Source: Periplaneta americana
Lineage: Eukaryota; Arthropoda; Insecta; Blattodea; Blattidae
DNA length: 64,000 nucleotides
Assembly (NCBI RefSeq): GCF_040183065.1
Contig: NC_091125.1
Location: 118,220,121-118,284,120 of the forward strand
Direction: 5' to 3'
Shown here: in pieces, positions 42,629 to 54,470 of the stretch
How positions within the stretch are numbered: position 1 is the first letter of the stretch
How the letters are laid out: every line of letters begins with the position of its first letter
Program-made: the position numbers and the translations under genes
Notes under the pieces: generated by a model
Seen by the model: only the letters and a program-made list of their open reading frames with translations
Database searches by the model: none
Told to the model about the DNA's origin: nothing

Positions 42629-45600
42629 TTCTTGTTTTTCATGAAAAATGAGGGATATTTTGATCGGTGTTCATTATAGATGCCTGTTGCTAGTAGCCAG
42701 AGTTGGAGTGTAGTCAATATATATTGCAGCTGGTACTTACGATTTTAATTTACTTCTTTTGTGGTTTATGGATGGACAGTATAGAAGAATGTTTTCTAGA
42801 TCTTAATCATGATTATTACTCCACAGACAAGTAGAAGTATCAGGAAGGTGAAATCGGTAAAGAGACATTAAATTATGGAAACATTTTGAACAAAACGGTA
42901 AATCATAAAGGACGGATATACTTTTTGGAGGCGTAGTTAAGATTATACGAAAGTCTAGCATTAAAACACACATTACAAGAAATAAAGGGAGATGCTATCT
43001 GTAGTAGAAATGCAACTTATTTATGACATGTTAGTTTTATCTTCTTTCATGATACTTTGCTTGCTACTGTCACATCATTTTTGTGTTTTGTGTAATAAAT
43101 TACTTATCAGAATATCACTAAACAGAGTATCCTACTCTAAGGGAGACTTCTTGTGAGAGTGATTTTTTCACATTTGAACAATAATATAGCAGTGTAACTT
43201 ATCGCTTTGGAGACAGTTGCAGAACAACTCTTTTTTGTTACAGTTGAAGTTTAACTTATTTCCATCTTCTGGTGTTTACTAGTTAGTGGACTTGGAATAG
43301 TATCAGGTGTCAAAGAAGGTCTGTCCATTTTTCTTTAAGAGTATTGGTTATTGTGGTCAATGTAATTTTTCAGTGTCAACGTCTTCAGTATGAAAATATT
43401 TTATACAGACTATATTCACTCATCTCATGGTTTTTTTTTTTTTTTTTTTAACTCGTATGGCTTTTCTTGTAGAAGGTAGAGGAATTTTGAAAATTGAAAT
43501 GTATATCCTTTCTTATTTGAGTACCCTGGTGCACAAGGTCGGAGAGTGGGGGGAGGAATTGTTACCAAAGATTAGGTTTAGGTATTTACAACAGAATAAT
43601 TACTTAGTCGTAGGAAATTTTGTTGAAGTATTTATTTATTTGTTAATTTATTCGCTTTTAATTTAACACGAGTATTACAGTATACACTTACAACTCACCT
43701 CTGTGAATAGTGACAGTATGTAGACTATTATTTTTGTAATGTGACATAATATACATTTGACTTACAACTGTCCGATGCAGTATGCTGCAGCCTCATAAGA
43801 ATGTGTGTAATCACCTTCACATTGGACGGTTCCAGACAAAACTGCCCTGTCCAATACAGAATGTCCATTGCAGTATGTTGCAGATCTTAATAATAATGTA
43901 CTACAATATATATGTGATTATTACCAAGCAAAGTAATGACTCTTATATTTAGACTCTGTTAGAATTATACGCCAATAAATCACCCTATAATATCTTTATA
44001 GATGAAACAGCACATTTCGTTTGCTAACATGGTGCCCATAGAGCAAAAGTGATTGCAGATGTACTGTTATTACCACTATGTACGTGCTATGACTCTCCTT
44101 TGGGGTTTAGCGCCTCGATCTCTGTCCTCTGTCTGCCTTCTCCAGCTTCAAATGCCCAGCATTTGCTGCGTGTCTCTTCTCACTGCGTCCTCCAACTTAT
44201 TCCGGAGTTTATCGACATGTTTTGTGTTGAAAAATGTTTCATTTAGTACCTTTCTTGGTATGTGTTGATTGCAAGTGTAAAGTCCCTTTAATGTTACCGC
44301 ATTTTCAGCATCTTGATCTTTACAGTAGTCTGGTCATGAACTGTCATGAGAAAATTTTGCAGCTACAGTGATTAATTTCTACAGGAACTGAACTTATCAG
44401 ACCATTGTCACATTCCAGATGGTGATGTGATTAAGCATGTGGTGATGCTGGAGAACCAAGATGTTTGTATGAGTGCGTGTTTTATGTTTGATGCACTTGT
44501 TATGATTAAAAGAGAAACAGTGATAGTATAGTTTTGTGAGAAAGAAACTGTACAATAGTTACATCATACAGTTGACACTAGTAAATTAAAATCTAGATTC
44601 TTATATAAAGCCTAGATAGATTACATTGGATGTGGAATAAATATGTTATTGATAATTTCTTCTTTGTTTCCCGTTTAATCTTTGTAGCTTATTAGTCTCA
44701 AACTTTCATTTTTTTTTCTTAACTATATTTCATTGAAGTTCCTTATAATCTTCCATATTCAGACATACAACAATGTTAAAGTAGCCTACATTTGAAAGCG
44801 TTCTTGAACGCCATTTGAGAAAGACTGGCATAACATAACATTGTACCTTAGATACAACAGTAAAATAACGTTTATTCTTCTGTTTTATTAGGTCTGTGTT
44901 CGAATCCAATTTTTTAAAGAGTTATCACAATATATTGTTAAATATTTTATGGTTATTTATATAATGAAGTAAGGTTAATTATAATTAGCCCACGATAGAT
45001 TTATATCAATAGGGCATTTAAATGTTGTTTTAAAACATGTGAGTAATCAATCTCACAAAAATATACCTTAATGACATTCAGAGAACTCTTCATTTTCCAG
45101 TTTTCAGAAAGTGACATATGTTAATATAGCATTACGATAGTTGTTTGATACTTAACTTATTTCTTTGTTGAATGGTGCCTTGTAGTGTATTGTTGGCTTA
45201 AGATCTGACTAGATACATGTTACAGTGATTTCTGAATGTCAACTGTCTAGACAAAAATACATTTTCTCTCTGAATTATTCTGCCATATTTTCCCCTCTAA
45301 GTAACTCTATAGTTTCAACCTACAAATTTTTTAATGGGTATTGTGAATTGAAACTCTGCAATTTGTACTCTTTAGCTTAAATTATGGGGATAATTAAATC
45401 TGATAATGTTTAGATGCCTTATGTTTGTTGAACGTGAGTTACCGTTTTTGTATTGATAACTTTGTAACGGGAAATTATTACGCTCTGGAACAGCATGTAT
45501 GAAATGCAAGGCAGACACTGATAAGCTACTAGCGAATGCCGCTGAGTGGAGTCCTGCAGTACAATAATCTCTCCATATTAAAATTCACAGTCGTCATATA

Positions 45601-46617
45601 TAAGTACAGAATTGTAGTTTAAAATGGAAAAGGGGGTAGTCATGTCACTGGGCAATATTTTTCTTCTGAACTGTTTTCATTATTCTAATGTATGTTTTAA
45701 AATGCAATGCATTTTCAGATGCATTACAGCAATGTAAGTCGTCCAAAAGAACCCACATACTGTGACTTTATGTTGTTTGATTTAGGTACTTGGTACTTGA
45801 TATGGAGATTTAGTTTGAATGATATGAAGCTATTCTCTCAAGAGTTTTAAAAACGAACTCTGCACTTCTTTCTATATTGAAATCTATGTGCCTCTTTCTA
45901 CTTTAAGCATGTGTGTTCCCACGTGATATTGAAAGTATAAAGTTCTAAACTAATCATTATGAGATCTTCCCATTTCTCTCATTTCAGCCCTTTTTGGCAG
46001 AAATATTCTTTCTCATTTCATTCCCCTACCTCAGTATGAGAGACCATATTCAAGATGTGACAAAGAATAATTGTGGTGTTAGTATTTCATGTACGAATTA
46101 CCTGAATTGAACTTACTGTGCTCGCCTCTGGACTAAATTATCTCTACTTCAAGCTAGCTCAAGGGCAATGGGTATTTTTGGGCGAAAAGTCTAAAATACG
46201 GTCTCCGAGAGACAAATGAACTTGGTGTTTCTACGTTTTGCTAAATTTGTGGCATATAAAAGAACCTATTTAAGTGATGAATGGTACGATTTAAATTCTT
46301 AATGACGATTTATTAACCAAATTTTATATTTTTGAGATACAGATGGCTCTTCCAGCTAATCCCTGATGGTGCCTCCTACTACCTAAAATTAAAAAACGAT
46401 ATGAATGTTTTTCTGCTGTTATTCTATTAGAGAGTAGCCTATACTAAATTCGTCCTACAAGCGCCCGTCTCAGAAGTGGAGTGTAATTCAGGATCCATTG
46501 AGAATATTTTAAGAACTGAAAGTTATGAACATTGAATTATTTTGATGAGTGTTCAAGTCCGTCCCTGATGATCATTGTCATTACTTCACCCAACCCATGT
46601 AAGTAAAATTATAATAC
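42629..46617. other. Long intergenic stretch, no recognised gene
   Basis: Four kilobases of AT-rich DNA. Frames such as 43427-43666 and 44049-44246 show no recognisable domain. No element ends found. Confidence 0.45.
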
Positions 46618-46620
46618 TTA

Positions 46621-48513
46621 TGGCCGGTTTGTCCAAGTATTGTTAGAATACTTAACGACTGTTAAACCTTCAACAGTTTGTTAAATACAGTTTTTCCATT
46701 TGTTCAACACCAGTTTGGCTTAACAGATTCTTAACCGTTTGTTAACTTTAAATGTAGGATTTCAGGCCGTTAACTCATTTAACAAACAGTTAAACATGGC
46801 GGATAACACCACAGCTGTTCAGACAAAAGTTGTGAAAATAACATGTTATGTTTCTCTTTGAGGAATGTTTACAGTAAGGGCCGGTTTCACCAAGCTTCAG
46901 TAAATCAGTCCAAATGAAACATTAACTAGTTCTGAACATTGAAATATTTACACGATTACATTTGTATGTGAGCTGTCCGTAGACCTCAAGCTTAACAACT
47001 ATATGTGCCTTGTCGCGCCGGTTACGTCATAACACCCCGATAGAGTAGTCAGTAGCTTGTTGGCTTGCCATCCCAGGGGCCCGTGTTCGATTCTCGGCTA
47101 TAACTTTTTTTTTTTTAACGTAGCTAACTTTATACATGTTACCTTTCTTCATTTTTATAATTTTGTGTAGTGGAACGAATTATTTCGCAACTCTGGCTCC
47201 ACTAGGAGAATTTAAAAAACTCTTGGGAGATCAATTTTCTACCCGAAATAAAACAAAGATAAACAAACAAATTAAAGAAAAATAAAAGAAATACACATGT
47301 GGACCTAATACATTGTCCACATGCCATCGGCGTCTATCACTGCCTGGCATTTTCGGGGCATTGAGTCCACCAGATCGCGGAAATAGTTCTGGTCCTTAGC
47401 GAAATCTTCCCAGGTAACCAGAACTTGATCCCAGAACTGATCTGGATTTTGAGGTGGGATGTCTCGATATTTGTCAATCCTCCTCTTTTTCATGCTTTTC
47501 CGTGAACCGTCTTTGAACGTTTATGGCGGTGTGCGCGGGGTAATTATCCTGCTGGAAAATTAAATTTCCATCGGAAAGAAAACGATTATAAATTCCAAGA
47601 ATCCAGCTCTTTCGCTTCTGTTTTAAAGCCAGTGCAAATATATCTTATCGCTAGCTATAATATAATTCTAATAAATGAAAGTTAATATACCAATTAAGTT
47701 TTGTTATGTTTGAATGCACATTATGTATTAATTTACTAATATTTCTTAGGTACCGGTATGTAGTTATAATAATCACTTTCATGTCTTAAAATAAAACTCA
47801 GTTGTATGTTACCTAGTTGAAATAGGCCACTTGTTCCAATTCACCAGCTACTATTAACTCTAGATTCTATGTTACTAGCTCTTCAACTATAGCCGATGTC
47901 AATAGTGCTTCAAAATACGCAGTGAGTAAATAATAAAATGTTTCAGCAGCAATTGCTTCTTTAGGACAAAATTACATATAATTTATACATGCACCTGAAT
48001 TAGAGAATTTTATATGATACGGAATTCTCCTCGGGGTTTTCTGTACAGTTGACTACACACACGTTCATGTAATTATTGTCACCTGATGGTCATAATGCTG
48101 AGATTTTTCTAAACAGAAATTCGTATTTAGCATTATAAAATATAACCATACATAATAATAATTATTATTCAATAGCAGTAAATGCAACTTTCATTTATCA
48201 ATTCTCTGTACTGTATGAATCATGGCTACTGTAATAGGTTACGATTTTACACACGTTTCATGACTTACTCCATAGTACAGAATTTAAATAATAATATCAG
48301 CCAATAAGAAGTTGTCTTATATATGCAAAATCATTACCAACTGCTGTTGAGTAGTTAGAATAGTATTAACGACAGTTAAAGTTAAGTGTTGGTTATTTTA
48401 AACAAAATTATGTTGGAAAAATGGAAAACGTCTTAACAAAACGTTAAAAATAAACCAGCTGTTAATTTAACATTTGTTAAGCCAAATTAAACATTACTTG
48501 GAAAAACTGGCCA
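46621..48513. mobile_element. PIF/Harbinger-like element with nested insertions
   Basis: Left end TGGCCGGTTTGTCCAAGTAT and right end TACTTGGAAAAACTGGCCA are inverse complements with some mismatches; TTA is present directly outside both (46618-46620, 48514-48516). Subterminal parts on both sides are full of GTTAAC/TTGTTAA words. Inside lie a tRNA-like SINE head (47028-47105, TCAGTAGCTTGTTGGC and GTGTTCGATTCTCGG) and a Tc1 fragment. No own transposase seen. Confidence 0.72.
47305..47640 (-). pseudogene. Tc1-like transposase C-terminal fragment
   Basis: Minus strand reads DGNLIFQQDNYPAHTAINVQ (second catalytic Asp in QQDN), then after a shift QFWDQVLVTWEDFAKDQNYF and SMPRKCQAVIDADG, the end of Tc1 transposases. 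The stretch with the third acidic residue is damaged. Lies inside the TTA-flanked element. Confidence 0.83.
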
Positions 48514-48611
48514 TTAAACTACAAGATTTGATAAGCAATCAATTTTGCCAGCAAATGCAAAGTCGTATGGCCATTTTTAATCTAGGCGTTTAACTTTTTC
48601 ATTAGAGCAGA

Positions 48612-48842
48612 GGTTCACGCTGTGGAATAATGGTTAGCATGCCTGACTGTGAAACGAGTGAGCCCCGGTTCAAATCCTGGTTGGAACAAGTTACCTGGTT
48701 GAGGTTTATTCTGGGATTTTCCCCTCAACCCATTAAGAGCAAATGCTGGGTAACTTACGGTACTAGACCTGGCATTATCACCTTCATAGCATTCAGATGC
48801 TAGATAACCATAGCAATTGATAAAGCGCCGTAAACTACACCA
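48612..48842 (+). mobile_element. tRNA-derived SINE, family 3
   Basis: TGGAATAATGGTTAGCATGC (A box) and CCCCGGTTCAAATCCTGG (B box), body CAAGTTACCTGGTTGAGGTT, GGGATTTTCCCCTCAACCC, tail AGCAATTGATAAAGCGCCGT. Also found reversed at 57133-57294 and as a scrap at 8503. Confidence 0.82.
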
Positions 48843-50090
48843 CTAAAAACCATAAGAGCAGGGTGAAGTTCTATTGTGCTAAACTTGCAATGGAATAGAT
48901 TGTTACAGAACACATTTCTCTTCAGTAACAAGTTTACAACCCCATATATGTCTTATTTACCTTCATCTTTGCTTCAAAATCCCTTTCTTTTTAGTTTTTA
49001 ACTGTGCACTATGTTATGTTTTTGCTATTTTTACTATTTTTGTCTCTCCACATTTCTGCAACATGTATGCTTTTCATTTTACCTAAGGGGTAGATTTATG
49101 TTCATTCACTGTTTACTTTGTGTTGTACAATAATACTTCTATTTTTTCTTTCCTAAATTGAAAGTCAATAATTACCTCTCTGTACTTTATTTGAACATAA
49201 TTTTACAAGTAACACATGATATTCTTCATATGTATATTTATTTCATGCTACTGGCAGCTGCATTGCAAGTAAAATATGACACCCTGCCACTCCTCTTACC
49301 ATATTTTGTCGATTATGTTGATATTCAGAATTCAGACAAGTTGCTTTCCAGGAGGCAAAATGTATTTATTGTATAATATATGATACTTATGTCTTCTAAT
49401 TCTATCAAACAGAAGCATGTATTTTACTTCGTATAATTGGTGCATTTTAAACATGCTGACAATAGTGGTTTAAACGTTTATTGAAGTTTGAGAGAGAGGA
49501 GAGATAACTAAATAAATAACCTCTATCAAGAGACAGAAGTTTCCATATCTAATAAAAAATTCACCTTAAATTCCATAATGCATAGTTATTGCAGACCTCA
49601 GGGTTCTGTTTTCACTATAATTATGGCAGAAGTCGTCAGACAGACGTAATGTGCTGATTATAAGGACGTAAATGCAGCTTCTTCTGTCTCTACATCAGTG
49701 CTTTTTTGCATTGGGTGACAGTTATTTAAACTGTTCTGTTCTTCCAAAATTATATGTTGTAATTAAGTTTACAATAAAATAGTGTTTGAAATACGAATGT
49801 AATATCTGTATGTTATACATTATACACAGTTAAAATCGATGAGTAGTATTGGTCAGTTGGTTTACAGTAAAAAAAAAAAAAGCAGTTGAAATCTGCATTA
49901 TTAATGTGTTTAAGATTCGCAGTAGCAAGTTATTTGAATTTATTGTAAATATATTTTTATTCTTCATGTTGATACAACAAAAGATCTAAGTTAAAAATAA
50001 ATTTGTGAATTATAATATCATTGTTGTTGTATTCCTTTTTAACAGTCTGGTATAGTGCTCTACAGCTCTTTCAAGTTCACAAAATCCTAG
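48843..50090. other. No recognised gene
   Basis: AT-rich. The frame 49158-49376 has no recognisable similarity. Confidence 0.4.
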
Positions 50091-50095
50091 GAAAT

Positions 50096-50859
50096 GTTAA
50101 CCTCAGTTGAAAATGAAAAACAAGCTAGGGATATGATCCTGAAAGACTGAAGAGTGGTGATAGAGGAAGTTGCACAAAAGCTGAATATCAGCATTGGATC
50201 TGCATATTTTCTGGTCTACGATAATCTTGGATTCCAGAAAGTTTCTGCCAGGTGGGTTCCAAAGCAACTGACAGATGAGCATAAGTGCAACCATGTAGAC
50301 ATATGTTCCCACCATTTGACACGTTATCGTGAAGAAGGTGACAACTTTTTACAGAGAACTGTGACAGGTGATGAAATGTGGGTTCACCATTATGAACGCG
50401 AAAGCAAGAGGGAAAACATGTAGTGGAAGCATCCGGCATCTCCTGGTGATGTTGATGTCTTCTGGGATTCTCTAGGGCCTATTCTCACGTATTTCAGACG
50501 GAACTGAAACCTGCAATGTGCTCTAAAAGAAGAGGGAGACTGTCAGATGACATGCTGTAGTTGCATGACAATGCCCGTCTGCATTCTGTGGCCCACACAG
50601 TACAATCCATAAAACAACTGAAATGGGAAATCATGGAACATCCAGCCTATAGTCCAGATTTGGACTCAGCAGTGCATCATTGTCTATGTGCGCAATTAAA
50701 GACTTTTTATTCTGATGGCATTAAGAAGTTGTTAGGTTGCTGGGAAAAATGTATTGAAAAGCTGGGTGATTATGTGGAAAAATAGTGTCGTCTGTTTGTG
50801 TATCCTGCAAAGAAATAAAATATGTTACAAGTGCGGAAACATTTTGAAAAGCCCTCGTA
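50096..50859 (+). pseudogene. mariner transposase pseudogene with right inverted end
   Basis: Translations in successive frames: IEEVAQKLNISIGSAYFLVY, FQKVSARWVPKQLTDEHK, RTVTGDEMWVHHYERESKRE (first catalytic Asp), LHDNARLHSVAHTVQSIKQL (second Asp), EHPAYSPDLDSAVHH (block of the third Asp, damaged) and CWEKCIEKLGDYVEK at the end. Two internal stretches are deleted. The right end has GCGGAAACATTTTGAAAAGC then CCTCGTA at 50853-50859; the left inverted end and N-terminal helix-turn-helix are missing. A different mariner subfamily from 23338-24025. Confidence 0.88.
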
Positions 50860-51392
50860 CAACATGATACAAAAAAGAAACTTAATTCTAAGCAAGCTTT
50901 GCTTGCAAAACATCAATTATTTTAATTGTACAATGAAAGTGAAAAACAGTCCTGAAAATTTCGCGGGTTTCCCTAAACAAACCCATTCTCACATATGATT
51001 CCACAATTTGCAATATTTCTTGTATCGAGTAAGTTATCTAGCAGAATGCGAAAAGAAACATGTGATTTGAGTAATGTAATGAAATAAAGTCTAACAGAAG
51101 ACTGCCAACTATCGATTAATGCATAGAACTGACCATTGTTGCAGCTGTTTACACAATACAATACGATAATGACATTTTCAACTGTCAAATATCACATTCA
51201 TTCAAACGAGAGGTGGACTACTTTTTGTGCACCACCCAGTATAAATGGAAAAGTCCAGGGCTTAGAAAGTTTTTTTTTAGAAAATACACAAATTTTGAAA
51301 CACCAGAAGAATCAACATTAAGAAAAATCTATGTCCCTGCATGTTACAAAGAAATGCAAGGAAATATCAGAACAGAGTGTGAAAAAATATAT

Positions 51393-52104
51393 TGTCACTT
51401 TTTTTTACTGAACAACAATGAAATTTTATTATCTCAACAATAGGATTTGCTCTCCACACAGTAACACAGTATTCGTTAGTGCACTCCACAGACGACAATG
51501 ACAATTTACTTGGACTATTACGAACAACAATGAACTGTTAATCTTAACTAATATTCACAAAGCACTATTTACAACACAGAACTGTCAGTTCTCAGTTCAC
51601 AGCTCGTTTGTCTTGGCTAGTTCTTCTAGCTCAGTCACTTGCCTTCACAGAATCTCGAACCCCAGACCTTCAGAGACGATCCGCTGAACTTCGAACTCAG
51701 GTCCCCCAATTGCGGTCCACTGCACTCGAACTCCGGGCTTCAGGCTCCACAGTTACGGACACAACTCAAGTCGCGCTCTGGTCTCGAAGCTGGCTTCACT
51801 GCTACACAAGACTAACTCTCTTACTGTCCAAATCTGCTTGTAACAACACTGGCTTACTGACAGGCTGATTGACGTTCACTTGCGTCTTCTCTTTTATAAC
51901 CAAACTATAGTTACGAAAAAGTTCGTGGTCAGAATGGCATTCTCGAATAATCTGGATATTTCCACTTCTCTGCCGCGGTCGCTCTTTCCCCTTTCTCCCC
52001 ACAGCACATGCCCCAGGAAGCAGATGCGCGCGCAACCTGCCCGTCACGGCTGACTTAGCCCTTCCTCTGTCGGTCGTGAGATCGAACCTCACGTGGCCGT
52101 TACA
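51393..52104 (-). mobile_element. Solo LTR (Ty3/gypsy-like), 4-bp ATAT duplication
   Basis: On the minus strand it starts TGTAACGGCCACGTGAGGTT and ends GTGACA, bounded by ATAT at 52105-52108 and 51389-51392. It has LTR order: G+C-rich U3 with GATCTCACGACCGACAG, a TATA-like TTATAAAAG near 51889-51897, then a long R/U5-like part and AATAAAATTT (51421-51430). No gag-pol and no second LTR nearby, so it probably arose by LTR-LTR recombination. Its high G+C makes spurious open frames on both strands. Confidence 0.8.
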
Positions 52105-52499
52105 ATATATATTTATATGGGTAAGCATGAACGAATCACTGAACTCTAGTGGTAGGAAAGCTGGAAACATTGTGGTAGGTGTGCTAGAAAATAATTAAAT
52201 AGTTTCCAACCAGTGTTTTCTATTAGCACATAGAGAAATATCAGCATTGAATCTTGTAACGATGGCTTACTTATTCAGTGAATCTCTGCAGTTGTTATGG
52301 CTGAATGGGGTCAAATTTGATAATGTTTTATTCTTACTTAAGAGTACTGCTTCATATATGAAGAAGGCAGCCGAAGGCCTTTCTGTAAGCTTTCGAAACA
52401 TGATACACGTAACTTGTATAATACTCGTATTGTACATGGTTTACATAGAGTGTGTGAGCAGATAGTCAAAGTGGACACATTAATTTTGAGTGGAAAAAA

Positions 52500-52990
52500 A
52501 GTATTCATGAAAGCCCCAACATTAATTTGTTCAAAGCCAAAAATCTAGATCTTGCACTTCCACCTAGCCTCATAGATACATGTTGAGGGACATGGTTAGA
52601 CACAGTAGTGTATTATGCAGACAATTTTGAAAATTTTAAATCAGTGATAGATGAACTAAATAAGGATGACACTTCATCAATTGAAATTCTTCAGAACTTA
52701 CTTAAGGACAGTTCTTTAAAAAATTAATTATCTTACATGTCTGAAAATTTTAGTTCTTTGTGCCACTCTATAAAGAAATCAGAAACATCAATCAACTTGT
52801 TGACTGAGACAACTAATGCAGTGCTTGGCATTGAGAAAAAAATTCATTCACTCAAAAGTTGCAAAGTAGAACCTATTAAACAGAAATTTAAAAGTGTATT
52901 AAAAAAAATTATAGATTTCATACTATGTGTAAAGCTGCCAAAGTTTTGGAAGGGCAAGAAGACGTTGGTGAAATTGTGTTGTGTGTCAGT
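52500..52990 (+). pseudogene. hAT/ZBED-like transposase relic
   Basis: Reads LDLALPPSLIDTC, stop, GTWLDTVVYYADNFENFKSV and IDELNKDDTSSIEILQNLLK, stop, then SYMSENFSSLCHSIKKSETS. The pattern LPPxxxxTRWGTWLxxVxYYxxN is known from hAT-type transposases related to ZBED proteins. Two stops and a later frame loss; no terminal repeats recognised. Confidence 0.65.
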
Positions 52991-52999
52991 GACATTCCT

Positions 53000-54470
53000 T
53001 TGATAAAATATGGAAGGCTAACTTCTTGTGACATTGAATAGTCCTCCCAATATCGTGCATTTTTCTGAGATCGCCGATATCGGTTTGTGATGGAAAACTT
53101 AGAGTAAGTCTTCATTGTTTACTGCAACAGCGAGCTATTTGAACCCACCACTGTCTTAGCATGATTGGTGAGTGATTTTTTTTTATAATACATACTTAAA
53201 ATTTTGTAATATTGAAAAATATTATTTTTGCCATTTTTATACTTATTTTCCATTTTTTTTACTACATAAGAAAATAAATATTTTCAAACTTTTTAGCACG
53301 TAAAAATCTGTTTCTTAGTCATCACCATAATCACTACACTAGACACTTAAAAGTAATGAGATTCTCGTGTTATCAAATCATTATTCAGCATGGTACATGT
53401 CCACTGCTTAAGATGACACAGGGCAACCGCAAGAGAAAGGAGAGAGAGAGAGAGAGATAATATGAGACTCCATTTATTTGCTAGGAATCAAACCCAGCTC
53501 CTATAGATTTGTAACATAGGCTTTCCATCCATGGCGTTGCTCTTGAAATTTCTCCAGGAATTGAGTTAATCATCACTGAAGTCTTTTCACTGTGGTAGTT
53601 AGTCTGTTAGTACAGTCCTTTTATTCTATATTTCATCCACCTTCTTCATTGTAGGTCTGTGGTCAGGTCTAAATTAGAGATGGATTTAGAAAATAAGGCT
53701 CAGTTTGGCATCATGTTATAGATTCTGGCAGTGATACTAAAATGATGTAGTAGTTGTTACAAGTTATCCTCGCTGTTGGGGAGCATCAGTGTAGCATATA
53801 ATGTGTGTTACGAACACTAAAAAGCATAGTATCGTAAAAGCAGATGATAACGTATATAGATAGAGGGCTCCGATAATTTGTAATATTAGGTAGAAAGCAA
53901 CAATGAACATTACTTATGGCTTTTAAGGAACCTGAGGTTCATTGCCACCCTCACATAAGCTCGTCTCACAATGAACATTGGGAACCTTAATTCTAGTACA
54001 CAGAGCATCTAGAAGCTTGGAGACCGTTACTTTTAAATGGTCTGACCACCCCCTCCTCCCGCACTAGCAGGTATGGTACCATTCATCTGCAAAACATTTT
54101 CTGAACGAAAGTTATTGTATTGTGAGAATGCAGCTGGATCAGTGAAAGCTTTTTCTGTGTATATCTGCACTAGAATAAAAGTTCTTTTACGATATTGTGA
54201 ATAGTTATATACAGTAGGTGTGATCAGCATACAGTATAAACGTAAATTAATAATTTACTTAATTATATGTAATTGTACTGTGAAAGTGTGATTTGTAATG
54301 TAAGAATACTCTTAGATATGTGTGAATTTAGGTATAACGCTCTGTATATAGCGGTAACATTGTAACATTGCGAGTAACATTTAAGTTAAGTTTAAAAATA
54401 TAATTAATAATTGCACAGTATTTCATTAATAGAATTAAGTGTACATAAGCAGTTGAAATTATAATTCAAA
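53000..54470. other. Mostly unrecognised, with LINE scrap
   Basis: 53442-53456 is a short (AG)n. 53919-53965 is the separately listed LINE end. No gene. Confidence 0.4.
53919..53965 (-). mobile_element. LINE 3'-terminal scrap
   Basis: Inverse complement of the end of the LINE at 31640-31680: CTTATGTGAGGGTGGCAATG, AACCTCAGGTTCCTTAAAAG. Only the last ~45 bases are present. Confidence 0.78.

Noticed and set aside
46875..47030. Second Harbinger-like element starting GGCCGGTTTCACCAAGCTT
   Set aside because: The start looks like such an end, but no matching inverted partner was found.
51206..51240. End of a Tc1-like element (GTGCACCACCCAGTA)
   Set aside because: Resembles such an inverted end but has no partner nearby; too little to call.
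51608..52170. Protein genes on both strands in the G+C-rich island
   Set aside because: The island is a solo LTR; the frames are by-products of its base composition.
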